A program made the translations under genes and the position numbers. A stretch of DNA of 64,000 bases. It comes from Terebella lapidaria (taxonomy: Eukaryota > Annelida > Polychaeta > Terebellida > Terebellidae). Within the stretch, counting starts at the first letter, position 1, and each line of letters starts with the position of its first letter. Of this stretch, positions 42,901 through 53,295 are shown one piece after another. The notes under the pieces were generated by a model, which was not told where the DNA came from, did not search any database, and worked only from the letters and a program-made list of their open reading frames with translations. The stretch covers positions 24,899,667 to 24,963,666 of the forward strand of contig OX424568.1 in assembly GCA_949152475.1 (NCBI GenBank), in the 5' to 3' direction.

Positions 42901-45900
42901 TCAGTCGATATCTCGTCATTTAAAACACAGGAAATCATACTCGGATTATTCGGATGCAATTTTGGAGCTTGGACGTATGTTGCAGCACAGTTATGAGTGT
43001 GTTCCACACACAGAATCATCGGATTCAGAATAATTGGATTTTATATATATGTATATTTGTAGATATGGCTACCAGATGTGACCAGATACAGATACACTAT
43101 GTGACCAGGTACAGATACCAGATGTGACCAGGTACAGATACACTATGTGACCAGGTACAGATACCTGCTGTGATTAGTGTTTGTTATTTGAAGTGTGGAA
43201 GGAATATTTTAGTATGTATGTACTGATACTATGGGATAAGTGTATAGGGGGTTGTGAATGAAAGGGGCGTGAGTTGCTCATGTGGACATGAGAATCCCGC
43301 TGCCACCAGATGTGACCGTTATGATTTGGAACATACTGGGGAATAATATATTTGCACATTATGATCTCGTCATAATACAAGACATTCATTATTCAGGATT
43401 AAGTTAATACTTCCATTTGTGAGACCAGATAGTTTTCTAAATTGTCTTTATAATATTAGTGACTTATATATTGCATGGGAATATAAAAGAAACACTTAAA
43501 TGCTTAGTTTGTAATCTATTCCAAATTCAAATAATATCCGTACATTCACTTCGTGGCACGTCACGTGATCAACTTTTGCGGGAGGTTTGTCAGCCATATC
43601 TGCTCACGGAGAGAACACGCCTGAATTTGTCTCCAAAGCTCTTTACGAGTATCCTCGAGTCAGTTGTCCGAACGTAAGAAATATATCCCAAATAGGGTAA
43701 CGGTATCATGTTTTATTATATGTCGTGTAACCTAGTTCATGGTTTTATGAATTGCTCAAGCTACAATTAATTGAAATTACGTCTTCACAATTAACACGTG
43801 GTCGAATCTGAAGTTGAGTGTGAACAGGCTTAAATGCCAATACAGAGTTATGTTACTGTTTGCCTAGCATATAGCAGCGATATATAATGAGTTGTTGTTA
43901 TTCCAGGTGTATTAGAGAACTTCCGTAACCTGTAGGCCCGTCAGGACTTGGTCCGGGATAAGGGTATGTTCACAATCTAATGGTGACGTCAGTATTAGAC
44001 TGATAGTGTCTATTGTGCTTGCATTCATTGCTCAGGGTAATCACCGAATCAATGGTTCATACAATTACTAGGGAAGTTGACATATTAGTGTATCGAATGA
44101 TAGTGTGTTCCGGGATGAATTATGGACCTTTGACAATACAGCTAGTAAATTGGTATTACCTTATTTTGAGACTAAGAATAGGAATTATATTGAGTGTTAA
44201 TATGCTAGAGACCATGGGCAATGATCAGTATGTGTACATGTGCAAGATATGACTGTTGTTTTTTATTTGTGTCTGTAGGTCTGTGAGTGTGCATACAAGT
44301 GCAATGTAATAAATGAACAAGAGCACACTGTCTTCATTTTTCCCGAACCTCGGGTCACACATGTATGCAAAATAACAAGCAGAGGAGAGAATGATTACTG
44401 ATCATGTCATTATACATCAAGCTTGTCATTTTTCAATATCTCATCATGGTCATTACCAATCGAAAATGATATACATACCCACAAGTGCCTGGTAGCCTTC
44501 CCTGAGCCCGAGTTTGACATGATGTTCCGTACGGTCTTTATCAAGTGTGGGGCATCACTAAAGAAATACACATCTCGATCTGGGGCATAGAGGTTCTGTG
44601 ACTTGTATCCACTGGTGCCATGCATCTTGATAAGTTTTTGGTTGGGGCCTGCTTTATCACTAGTGGAAGCTATCACCTGGTCGCAAGTGAAGAAAAATAA
44701 AATGGTTATTGTGAATATCTGGAACAATCTGACAATACCATAGAGGATTATTATGGTTATTCATGAATAGATTTTTTTTATGGTATTTGCCTACTTTGAG
44801 GTTGCTGACGCATTCTAGGAGGCCAATAGCTCGCCAGAGTTGAACGAACATCATGTCGGCGGTGGCTGTCCTGGTTGCGAAGTAGCCGATACTCATTTTG
44901 ATATTTGCCGTGATCCCAACAACCATGAACACAAGGGCGTGTGTTGCCAATGCCGAGTCTTCGCTCTGTGAAGGACTGTCCACGAAGCCTACTAGGTCTC
45001 CCGTTTTCTTGTCGTGGACAAGATCACACTTGATCGAAACCTCATCATGGAGCAGACACACCCATCTTTCGTTGTCGGACAAACTTGAGCACATTGCCTG
45101 AAGCTCCTGGAAAACCTCGATCCGGTAGCCAGTGGAAGGATGGAGCACATTGGTGTAATCCCTCAATGTGGTCTCAGATGGCAGTTTCAATACCCCAGTG
45201 TCCTTCAGAGTACGGTACGTGGTCGGGCTCTGTGTGTGGACTAGGATTGCAAACCTCACCATCATTGGGTGCCACCTCATTCCTCCGCTACTCCTGTTGA
45301 AAGCCTTCAACTGTTCACGCCAGAACAAGGCAGTGAAATCATCCTTCTCACATTTATCCATGATGCTTTTCAATCCTTCGTGAGTTCCACTAGAGACTTG
45401 AACCTGTTCATCATTCGCTAGCTTCCGGCGTATGTCCTGGAGTTGCCTCGCTATCTCTCTGTTCTCCTGACGTGTGACCTTGAGGGCCTGTGTGATACGG
45501 CTTTTACTGACACGGGAGAGTGGGGCTGTCTTCTTGAGCATTGTTGTCTCACCAGTTTGTCGTCGTAGTTGCTTGCGCAGTACTAGTCTCTTGGCTTCTT
45601 TACATGGAGTGCACAGGTCACCTTCCTTCAACTTCATTGTGCAAGCATGGGCACGAATGACAGAGGTGCAGGTCATCCTTTCCTCTCTACGTTCATAGGA
45701 CACATGGAGGTAATAGGTGGTTGTCTGTGGCTCCGAAGCGAGGGGGAGGCTTGCGTACTCCTGAAGTTCTGGATCGGTGATACCTGGGCATGGCATCAGG
45801 TCAGCTTCATCGTCGACGATATCAACCTCATCATGTGTGGAACCAACAGGAGGAACCTCTCGCGGAAACTAAGACCAAAAAAAAAAGATACTTTCTCTCT

Positions 45901-48741
45901 AAGTAAGGCAAAGGATTGCTGTTCTGGATCAAATGGAACTGTGCAATCTAGACCTGATAATTTTGAACAGTACGGATGGGTGAATAGCATCCTAACTTGT
46001 CACATCGACATTATACATGCACATGTACACAGGGGTCCCTGTAAGATAAGACCTCACCTATTGGGGAGAGAATGAGGTCTCATCTTACTCATGCTCATGC
46101 TTACAGGAAGTATTATTTCACAGTTCTTATTTCAGTCTATACTGACAGGTAAGTCTTATTTCGGAGGCGTCTTATCTTACAGGGACCACTGTAGAATCCT
46201 ACTGTAGCATGAAAAATACGAAAAACTAGCATCAAGGCCTAAAGGCCTTGGAGGCATTTCGGGGTGAAGCATGAAAAAAAAAACTTGCTGACTCAGGAAA
46301 AACATGACGAAGCTCCCAATGACACCTATAAGACATAAATGCAATTACATGTACAATGATGTATGTGAAGGACAAACTTGATACCCCAACACTATCAGTA
46401 TAATGTCTGTTTTTCTATTGGTAGCACCGTTTCCAAGATACCGACTCAGCGAAAAAATTTCGGGTCAAAGTTCATCCCTAATATCCCTTGAATGTTTGTC
46501 GAGTACGAAAATAACGCCCGTTTCGCTCTACGACGCACAGTTTCCAAGATATCAACAAAAATGAAAAATGCCGACTCAGCGAAAAAATTCAACGTCGAGG
46601 TCATCCATAATACCCCTTAGGCATGTTTATGTACGATGATGAGGCCGAAAATAACATCCGTTTCGCTCTGTGACGCACCGTTTCCGATGCATGAGAGCCT
46701 CAAGGATGACTCAGCTAAAATTATTTCGAGCCCCAGGTCAAAGGTTGTTTGACGGCTTAACCTCAGAATCAAGATCAATAGGCTCCTTCCCTGGTGATAT
46801 ATGAACCTCCATGGAAAGTTCCACAGTCGTTGCCGTAATACTTTTCGAGTTATCGTGCAAAAATTATAAACATTGATTTCAACCTCACGGACCCCGGAGC
46901 TGGCTCAAAACCAATAGGCTTTTTCTACAAATGTTCTACACAACATTTCTAACCAGCGGTGGAAATTTGGCAAAGATACATCGAGGCAAACTGAAGTTAT
47001 CGTGCAGAAACCCAAAAGTGAAGAAAAAAATAAAATTGAAAATTTTGACAAAACCATAAAGGCATTTCTGCTGAAATGCCTTAAGGCCATGTTGTGTATT
47101 TTCTTTGTATCCCGTCAATATTTTTTTCTGGAAAAATCACGATACCATCTTTTTTCACAAAGTAACTCCTGCCAAAAAAGACAAAAAGGTTTGTGTTTTT
47201 TCTCAAAATAATTGCTGTTTTCACCCAACCGCTGACGGGGAAACAAAGCAAAAAACCAACACAGCTTAATGAGCAATCAACATCATCACAGGTCAAATTC
47301 AAAATCATCTGAAGCCGAGTTCAATGTCATCTGATATCACGTCCAAATCATGATCAAATTCAAAGTCACCTGAGGTCAATTTCAAAGTTACATATTGAAA
47401 TGTACATATTCATGAGCCAACTGCCTCACATTATTTTTAGAGACCTGATCAATTTGTGTGTTTTATCCTTCAGGCCTTTGGAGCCAATTAATTTGTGCCA
47501 TATATCATGACAACAAATGGCTAAAAAAACTTGCACTGGAATCCCCTGTATAAAGATGCACTTATACTATGGTGTAACACTGAAAGAAACATGAACACTT
47601 CAACTAAAATTCAAGAACAAACACATAAGTCATGGAATTAAACAACATGAACATTGCAGTTATCCTTGCAACTAAAATCTCACTGGTGGTTTTCTTGGAC
47701 ATGGCTTCAAAGTCTCAACAGACTTTTGTGGCATGAAACGAGTGGGTAAACTGCCCACAGCCAGCTGTCGACGGCCACTCTGGTCTGATAGCACCAGGTG
47801 CAAACAGTAAGTTTACAATGAATGCCTGATCTAACTTCAAACTGTCTTATACTAAATTGTCCAGAAATCCACAATCAATGTCAAGGAATCAAACCACAGA
47901 AATTGAGGACCACAACTGACCAATCCAAAGCACTCTCTTTATCATTTTGTATATGATAGAACATAGATTAGCCTGTAGCACAGTCTAGCAGAAATTGTAT
48001 ACTATATTAGTCCTAACAGGAGCACAGAGAGCCAAAGCAAGACCTCCTGCAGCAGCGCGCACAAAAAAAGAGGTTGAATTTAAGAAAATCACTGAATAAT
48101 ATACAGTTTTTATCTTCAATCCTCTTCATTAGGATTAAAATAACATAAATATGTGAATTGGAACACAAGATTTTATTAGAAAGATTGCAGCATTTACAAG
48201 GTTACAAAAACTGAAAATTTTGGGGGAAAAGAGGCGCCGAGCCGGGTGCTCTACTATTAAGGCACGTGCCATTACTAGGACCAATATGGTAGGCAGATCA
48301 TCTGATGTCTTTTGAGCAACTTACCTGTCACAAAACAGGTTTCCTCAAAATGTCGGGAACAGATGAAAGCCTTCTCTGGGTTGAAGCCCTTGTCACATCT
48401 GTTGATCTTGACAACAATCTTTGAATGCCAGTCTGCATATTTCTCTGAAGAGAAGCAAAAAACAATATTATAATTCTACGACATACATGTCTATCATAAA
48501 CAAACAGAATCTGACATTGTGGGTGTTACTCTCCATTGCCAGGAGTTATTTGTCTTCACGAATGATCAGGACTCATCAAGTCAGATTCAAAGTTTCTACT
48601 TTCGATCAACATTCAACAGTTATTCCTGTTCATGTATTAATATATACCTTTTCTTGGCAGCTGATGGAATGACAGGCCCCGGCACCGTGTCTGGGAGGCG
48701 CTACAACCCACCATACAGCAGAACCTTCCGCCACCACCCAT
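36957..48741 (-). CDS. THAP-domain P-element-type transposase, 780 residues in 11 exons
   Basis: Exons (minus): 48741-48648, 48444-48325, 47784-47684, 45868-44795, 44676-44479, 38463-38320, 38232-38120, 37961-37886, 37701-37569, 37375-37222, 37092-36957. All junctions are GT-AG and in phase; 2343 bases end in TAA. The THAP domain has Cys9, Cys13, Cys60 and His63 (CCMVGC .. ICSRHF), Pro29, Trp37 and an AVPTIF-like box (GSLPTRF). A coiled segment and the P-type core follow: GMRWHPMMVRFAILVHTQSP, Asp in LLHDEVSIKCDLV, VGFVD, then FFSDAPHLIKTVRN and TRHLWNNDQDILW, and a C-terminal DPLEQHFGRHRS region. Candidate catalytic Asp residues are in HDEV and FSDAPH. It resembles THAP9 and Drosophila P transposase. 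A gypsy-like element occupies the intron between exons 5 and 6. Confidence 0.88.
38624..39671 (+). repeat. 5' LTR of the nested element
   Basis: 1048 bp, TGTGACC..GGTCACA. AATAAA is at 39620-39625, near the 3' end, as expected for the R/U5 side. A 72-codon open frame in it is shared by both LTRs but shows no domain. Confidence 0.92.
39674..39758 (-). tRNA. Complete tRNA-Ser(CGA)-derived sequence in the primer-binding position
   Basis: The plus strand starts TGG two bases after the 5' LTR, so the minus strand ends in CCA, which animal nuclear tRNA genes do not encode. Read on the minus strand it gives GGCCGAGTGGTTAAGGC (D arm), TTGGATTCGAAATCCAA (anticodon arm, anticodon CGA), a long variable arm around TGGGATATTCCCG, and GCAGGTTCGAACCCTGC (T arm). 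The acceptor stem pairs with one mismatch and one wobble. Only the last 18 or so bases would be needed as a primer-binding site; the whole tRNA is present. I read it as a copied primer tRNA, not a working tRNA gene. Confidence 0.88.
39716..43033 (+). CDS. pol: Pol without protease: RT, RNase H, integrase (1105 residues)
   Basis: No stop or frameshift. The ATG at 39716 lies inside the tRNA-derived segment, so the first 14 codons are antisense tRNA. Pol homology starts near LTDQENLIILQLFQKFSHVF. RT has RICVDYRMLN, FCSLDLAQGYLQV and the YLDDILVYS active site (about 40367). RNase H has LEIDASMDGFGA. Integrase has an HHCC domain (LHDLMGHQG..CKTCSRC), Asp in IAIDYTVL, Asp in HSDRGKSFE and Glu in CERFNRSMH. 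A Lys/Arg-rich C-terminal tail follows. Protease, expected just upstream of RT, is absent. A normal element would make this as part of gag-pol, so natural translation here is uncertain. Confidence 0.88.
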   Translation: MDFESKALTTRPSQVKVDLGSASLTDQENLIILQLFQKFSHVFSQNETDLGFTQTVEHRIRTMDEVPIKQPDRRIPPNLIPEVKEILQNWLDIGIIRESESPYASQVVLVRKKTGDIRICVDYRMLNSRTIKDAFPLPRIEESIESLRGAKFFCSLDLAQGYLQVKLHDEDKHKTAFRALGSLYEFNRLPFGLSNSPATFSRLMSKCFGTHTEGIVIYLDDILVYSSTIPEMIQRLETVFRILQCHNLKLKPSKCHFFKEKVSFLGHTVSANGIETGTDKIRAVSEFQKPVTEKQLRQFLGLCSYFRRFIHRFAQIAGPLYGLLCGKDKKRKTNQELHGWNSDCDKAFITWKEKLVNAPVLGFPDFSVPFCLEIDASMDGFGAILTQQQDNKRKVIAYASRRLRNHEKTMKGYSSMKLEFLGLHWAVTNKFKDYLYGSEFIIKTDNHPLTKILTAKKTAADMSKIADLSDYNFVIEYKSGKSNQAADALSRNPVDDLDLGHNICDQEELLEFVCQQLNTTLVPDEIISDSSVETISCSQEVVQLSFTEYEVDDMKRLQQDDPCVGKVYRFVLDARKPSFAKYRLDNVEVRRLMKKWEHLEIVDGLLYRVLKENGDEIRRIVLPSCLRGMVLKNLHDLMGHQGIERTIALIRERCYWPSLTKDVVHHCKTCSRCVIAKAPVPKVKPKMCHLLASEPNQIIAIDYTVLEKSSSGVENVLVMTDIFTKFTIACATRDQTAPSVARVLVKEWFNKLGIPHQIHSDRGKSFENSIIKELCRMYEIKKSKTSPYHPQGNSQCERFNRSMHDLLRCLQTEKKKRWPEYLQELVFMYNCTPHTTTGYSPYFLFFGREPRLRIDNILNINDEQSDTSWMQKHRNRMKVAYERANLRMQMKAQKRKSRHDRKAKAKELIPGTKVLLRNRPKGRSKIQDYWVTVPHVVVSKISPTSNAYMVKKCHGDDSTKAVNRVDLLEYVLSDQEDQHSDPAVLNRTLSESSDDDIVGIETEPVHVPPILPEPEREQLQAMGHSEKQDKREPKVGQRRSKRSTAGKHSNPQRLPKSAMSQSQSISRHLKHRKSYSDYSDAILELGRMLQHSYECVPHTESSDSE
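43072..43175 (+). repeat. Short tandem repeats of 'atgtgaccaggtacagatac'
   Basis: About five units of roughly 20 bp between pol and the 3' LTR. Each includes TGTGACC, the first seven bases of the LTR. Slippage or repeated aberrant priming at the LTR edge may have made them. Confidence 0.8.
43311..44359 (+). repeat. 3' LTR of the nested element
   Basis: 1049 bp; near-identical to 38624-39671, with one extra A near 44049. Followed by target copy CATG. Confidence 0.92.
44396..44478 (-). other. Transposase intron sequence next to the nested element
   Basis: The short stretch between the nested element and transposase exon 5 (44479-44676). It contains the GTATGT donor (44473-44478 on the complement). 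No other feature. Confidence 0.6.
46028..46191. repeat. Tc1/mariner-like MITE
   Basis: 164 bp with inverted ends (CACAGGGGTCCCTGTAAGAT on the left; complement of ATCTTACAGGGACCACTG on the right) and flanking TA dinucleotides (46026-46027, 46192-46193). It lies in the transposase intron between exons 3 and 4. Confidence 0.75.
46380..46720 (+). repeat. Degenerate tandem repeat, about 120 bp unit
   Basis: 'accgtttccaagataccgactcagcgaaaaaattt' and 'gaaaataacgcccgtttcgctctacgacgca' segments recur two to three times. Non-coding, within a transposase intron. Confidence 0.65.
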
Positions 48742-48970
48742 TATACAGTTTCAAATCCGAATCGCCTTCAGTTGATTGAGCCAAACCATCTAAAACAAAA
48801 TCATAAAGATAAATACGACAGTCAATAACACGCGTCTGTGAACAGAACGTCATAAACAGGATAATAATTCTACTTAGGTTTACTTGTATTTTGGAACAGC
48901 GTCGTTATTCTCTTCACTAGTAGTGTACATCCCTGCCCCCTTCCCTTCCAAGTTTCATTCCACTCCTCCC

Positions 48971-49015
48971 TTTCTCTCTCTCTCTCTGTCTCTCTCTCAC
49001 TCCCCCCCCCCCCCC
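48971..49015 (+). repeat. CT microsatellite and poly-C run
   Basis: An imperfect CT run at 48971-48998 is followed by 14 C at 49002-49015, near the right end of the P-type transposon, upstream of the transposase start. Confidence 0.9.
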
Positions 49016-49619
49016 TACTGACAGGGGAATACCATAGTCTGATAGTAGCCTCTCTACGTCTATTGACATAACTTATGCCCACAGTAGATGTATACGTATA
49101 TAAGTGAGCAGGTGAGACAAATTAATCCATGGAAGTGGTTCATCCACAGGCCAAACAGTTGGCAGTAGCCTTACTGTGTTGGCCTAGATGACAAGGCAGG
49201 GCCGCCTTCGTTTTTCAGGGCTACCACACAGTTGCACAGTGAATCGAGTGTTACATTGAGATATATATAACAAGCGACCCATTGCTTGGCGGGCTTTGCA
49301 GTTACGATGGGGAAGGGCAAGCATGGCCGAGGGCATGCAACGCCAGCGAGTGTTTGGAAGTGTCGACTCAATAGTTCCAATCCTATTCGTCTCGACTATA
49401 TTGACGTTGATAAACAATATAATTTGATTCTATAGTACGCAAGGATTGTTTTATATCTCACCATCAAGTTTTTCTGGCGACGAATCACAAAGAAATGCGG
49501 TTTATAGGCTAGCTGGTAACGTTCAGACGTTACAACTCTAAATTTTTGGTGACAGCCGGAAGTTCTGGGCACATCTTGGTTGCCGCGCATGCGTGGCGCA
49601 AGTTCTTTACCGTAATTGC

Positions 49620-49651
49620 GCGAGTTGGCAGTCCATCTCTCTACGTCTATG
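49620..49651 (-). repeat. Right terminal inverted repeat of the P-type transposon
   Basis: 32 bp, a perfect inverted match to 34680-34711, followed by target copy GTCAAAT at 49652-49658. Confidence 0.92.
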
Positions 49652-50217
49652 GTCAAATCTTTCGCAGTTGTCAGGCATGAAAAAAATTTGAGAACTTTTC
49701 ACAATCTAACTGAAATTTTTTTTAGTGATTGTCTCCATCTGGTTGTTGACACTGGAAGTTTTAAAACAAATGCTGTGGTAATATTGCAGGTCCTGGACCG
49801 GACAAAAGCATCCACCCAGGGCCGTTTAAACTTTTAATCGTATTTGAATATGTCGCCTCCTCATGGAGGCGACAATGACAATGAAAGAACTAATGTCTAG
49901 TTGTCCGATTTTGCCAGGAAAGTCAGTGATATGGGAAGTGGTTGCATCGATTGCCTCTGAATGTCTACTGATCGTAATCGTGGTCCCACACGAGAGGAAA
50001 ATTACCAAGCCTGTTATGACTGATGTGAATATAAAATATTTATTATGTGGGCCTATATTTTCATCATTAGATATCCATGTGTATGTCCCATTACCAAAAA
50101 AATAGATAAAAATCTCATTGGAACTTTTCGCCTAACACCCTGCTCAACAATCACACAACAGTATTGAGTGTTACGGTATGTGAAGCAGCTCGAAGCAAGG
50201 TGTATTTGTTCAATATA

Positions 50218-50512
50218 TCATGAGGGGGATTCTCTGAATAGCGATACTCCGATCATGAAATGAAAGCACGGGGGAAGTTGATTAAAATATCTGATGATTT
50301 TGTTGACAATAAATAAATGTATAAATAAATAAATAAAATTATCTACATGAGGCACATGGTACATGTTGTGCGCATCATGTAACATCACTGTATATAATAA
50401 TGTGACTTCTGATACACTAATTTCACAGGTGCACTTAACCCTAAGCAAAGTCAAGTCAACAGTTATTGTGTACACGCCAATGGCTGGTTTTCCACATACC
50501 GATGTATTAGAT
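50218..50512 (+). pseudogene. Pappalysin intron 13/exon 14 fragment, copy 2a
   Basis: 50405-50512 (ctaatttcacaggtgcactt, then gtgtacacgccaatggctgg) copies the acceptor and first 80 or so bases of pappalysin exon 14 (27112-27210). 50218-50400 resembles intron sequence also found before the copy at 58730. The frame is disrupted and the fragment stops abruptly at 50512. Confidence 0.7.
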
Positions 50513-50937
50513 AAAGCCCGAGGAGCGTGACGAGGGCTTTGACTAATGTAAAGTCCACCACCCCAAAAAAGAATCCCCCCACACAATCACTATAGCTCAA
50601 GATGTACGAGTTGTGAGTACGTGAACACAAATGTGTTATATAAGAGAGATACACGGGAAATGGTTGCATTCATTTCACAAACAAATGTTGAAGGGACAAC
50701 ATCGTATTGTTCAAGTTAAATTCACACTATGTTCAAATTTTCACGGGATAGTGCACGCCTCCTCACTGTGGAAGGTGATTGCAACCAGTCATGGATATGA
50801 TTATAACTCGCAGGCATAACTTGGGATTATCACACAAGATTTTCATGGATATTAGAAAAATTGGATAGCTTACATGCCACGATATAAATATATCTTGCAG
50901 GGACATTTCTTGTTTTGTTTTTTGATAATCATACACC

Positions 50938-51085
50938 GATGTCTTCTAAACGCTGGTAAACTGGTATGCTGGTACAAGCATTGCAAGGTGCATGAACTCA
51001 ACAATACTGCTCATTTCGTGTATGCCTCAATAAGCCTCACAATGTTTGTACCAGTATACCAGCGTACCAGCGTTTAGAAGACATC
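50938..51085. repeat. Foldback element, 40-bp inverted arms
   Basis: Arms 50938-50977 (gatgtcttctaaacgctggt..) and 51046-51085 (..accagcgtttagaagacatc) are inverted, with a few mismatches and a 68-bp loop. It lies in the sequence that separates the two halves of the exon 14 copy. Confidence 0.78.
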
Positions 51086-51599
51086 GATCATACACAATGC
51101 GATGGATATTGCGAAATTGGATATATAATCTTCACATGAATGCAATGAACGGATATGGTTTGGATTTGTCAGACCAGTGCTTGTGCTGCTCGTTCATCTA
51201 TATACAATAAGGATTAAAAAGGTGCGATACGGATTGAATGGTCAGTGCACGAGTAGTATTACGGAGCAGTACAAGGTACCTGGACCATTATGGGAGAAGA
51301 GTTCGAGCATGTGCTCCTATATGTCAATTGCTATATGTCAATTGACCTTAGGACGGTGTATGCTTTGATTTGTTCGTCCCAGGGGATTACTATTGTTCGG
51401 CAATATTTGTCCGAGGTGAACGCTTCACAGAACATACTGCTCCTACATGCATTTACACATGAATTAATCCCGTTGTGTTGCAATCAATGAAGCGAGCAAA
51501 ACTTCTTTCAATATTTCACAGTTGAGCTCAGCTCCAATACTACAAACATATCGCTCCAATTTTCGCACGTAGCTCTCCATTACCTATTGGTAATGGAGA

Positions 51600-51965
51600 G
51601 AAAGAACAATAGAGTGACGTCACAGGTGGACTTTACATACATGTATACGGGAGGAAATTGTTACCTATCGTGTGAATTCTGACATGGGCACGATACACTT
51701 CACCCATGACAGCAGATTCGCTCTCACGTGTGAAGTTGCTACCAGTCACGCATGACTTGTCCAAGTCATTAGCAAGAACTTCGGGCATGTATTAACAGCA
51801 TTGCTCATCAATATTGTCATACTTGTTTGTATCTAGAAGACGTGTATGACAATGTGAATACAATAATGAAATCAATACAAATCCTTGTAGCATCTTTGCC
51901 CAAACACCTTGCAATCCGATATTTACAGATGTTCTACTCGAGTAATGACCGTCATTTCTGGATAT
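51600..51965 (+). pseudogene. Pappalysin exon 14 to exon 15 fragment, copy 2b
   Basis: From 'atacgggaggaaattgttac' (about 51645) through 'cttcgggcatgtattaacagc' and the intron to 'gatatttacagatgttctac' (about 51920-51940), the order and spacing match 27195-27520. Deletions and base changes break the frame (for example 'ctcgagtaatgacc' in exon 15). This is a non-functional duplicate, separated from copy 2a by about 1.1 kb of inserted sequence. Confidence 0.78.
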
Positions 51966-52612
51966 ACACAAAATATCTTTGACCCCCCCCCCCTCCCCTC
52001 ACTGTCTGGAGCGGCCAGGAATTTTTCATTGTCACGCAAACCTTACCGGTGTACGTTTGTCCATATCTCCGTGAGTTCCGATATAATCTATTTCAAATTT
52101 GGTCTGTAGTTGCTACGTGTCTGTATGATAGATTATACTATGTTAAAACGAGGATTTATTATTATGGTCTATGAATATAGATAACTGAATGTACACAACA
52201 GATAACAAGATATAACTTTTTCATTACGGTGTTGTTTGCTATGATACTGGCACAACAAAAGGTCATATGTTCGTGATCACGAACCGAGAATTAGTTTTCT
52301 AAAGTTCTCTGCAAATAATGTGAAAAATGATGTACAATATACAAGCAAGTTTATCGAGATGTTTCTTTTTCAAGTAGGCCTATGCACGTCGACGAAAGTC
52401 TAGCGTTTTTCAAAACTGTAAGCCCCATTTGTTATTGCATCACATGAAAAGAACGAGCCGCGACAAACAATGACTTGCTTGCTAAATTTTCCGAGTTGAG
52501 TGTATGACATGATTCCACTGAGTTCACCATCTAACTAGCGGCGTCAGATCGCTCATTCGTTTGAGTTGAGTCGTAGTAGTAGTAGAGTAGAGTAGAGTTT
52601 ATTTCCCTCAAA

Positions 52613-52757
52613 TCGAATACACGGCCCAAGTACCATACACTGCTCCTTAATACTGCTCGTCCACTGAAAACATACCATTTAATCCGTCTCACACCTTTTT
52701 AATCCTTATTGAATATAGAGGAAGGCGCAGGATATGATACTTGGGCCGAATACACTA
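52613..52757. repeat. Small MITE-like palindrome
   Basis: Left end 'gaatacacggcccaagtacc' and right end 'tacttgggccgaatacac' are inverted copies with few mismatches. A 'gtagtagtagtagagtagag' microsatellite adjoins the left side. Confidence 0.65.
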
Positions 52758-53295
52758 TAATGATAGATATATACATATAGTACATATGGAACTGACAAAG
52801 AATATTCAAAGAAATAGTTTCATATGATGCACATAACGTATAATATATGATTAGAGGAGGGCATGTATAGCCTACTGGCTGTCTTACAACAAGCCCTATG
52901 AGTGAAATATTGTTAATGAAGGAAAAACCAGTCTTGATGCATAATAGAAGAAGAAAAAACCTAACAGAAAAAACATATTTTTGTAGTCACTTTACGCATA
53001 CAGCGTAATCCGTTCATGTGCACTGCTGCAGCGAGTGAGACATTATGAATGCCGCATGCTTTCACCGACAAATTTGCTACATCTGCTAAATTGGCTTGTG
53101 AAAAATTCGATGAATACTATATATCCATGGACATCATCAAAAAAGTAAGTCTCGGTTCGCGATCTATATCATGTCGCACCAATATCCTGAAAGTTACCCC
53201 CACGCGGCATGTAAATGAATTGAAGATCTACCTTGTTATCTATCAGTGATGTTCAACTATCTGTATTCAGAGCAAACACATGATGAAAGATGAAA

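Larger units (their letters stand above)
38624..44359 (+). mobile_element. Young gag-less Ty3/gypsy-like element nested in the transposase intron
   Basis: LTRs at 38624-39671 and 43311-44359 differ by about five substitutions and one inserted base by eye. Both start TGTGACC and end GGTCACA. CATG flanks both sides (38620-38623 and 44360-44363), a 4-bp target duplication. The interior has an intact pol but no gag or protease. It is antisense to the host transposase gene, the usual orientation tolerated in introns. It probably moved with help from a complete relative. Confidence 0.92.
34680..49651 (-). mobile_element. P-superfamily DNA transposon with two genes
   Basis: The left end at 34680 starts CATAGACGTAGAGAGATGGA. 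The right end at 49651 is its inverted copy, identical for 32 bp. Each is flanked by GTCAAAT (34673-34679 and 49652-49658), a 7-bp target duplication, in line with the 7-8 bp of P elements. Length is 14,972 bp, or about 9.2 kb without the LTR element nested at 38624-44363. Contents: a THAP-type P transposase (minus) and a convergent second gene (plus), stop codons 39 bp apart. Both frames are intact, so activity at or soon before insertion is plausible. Confidence 0.9.
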
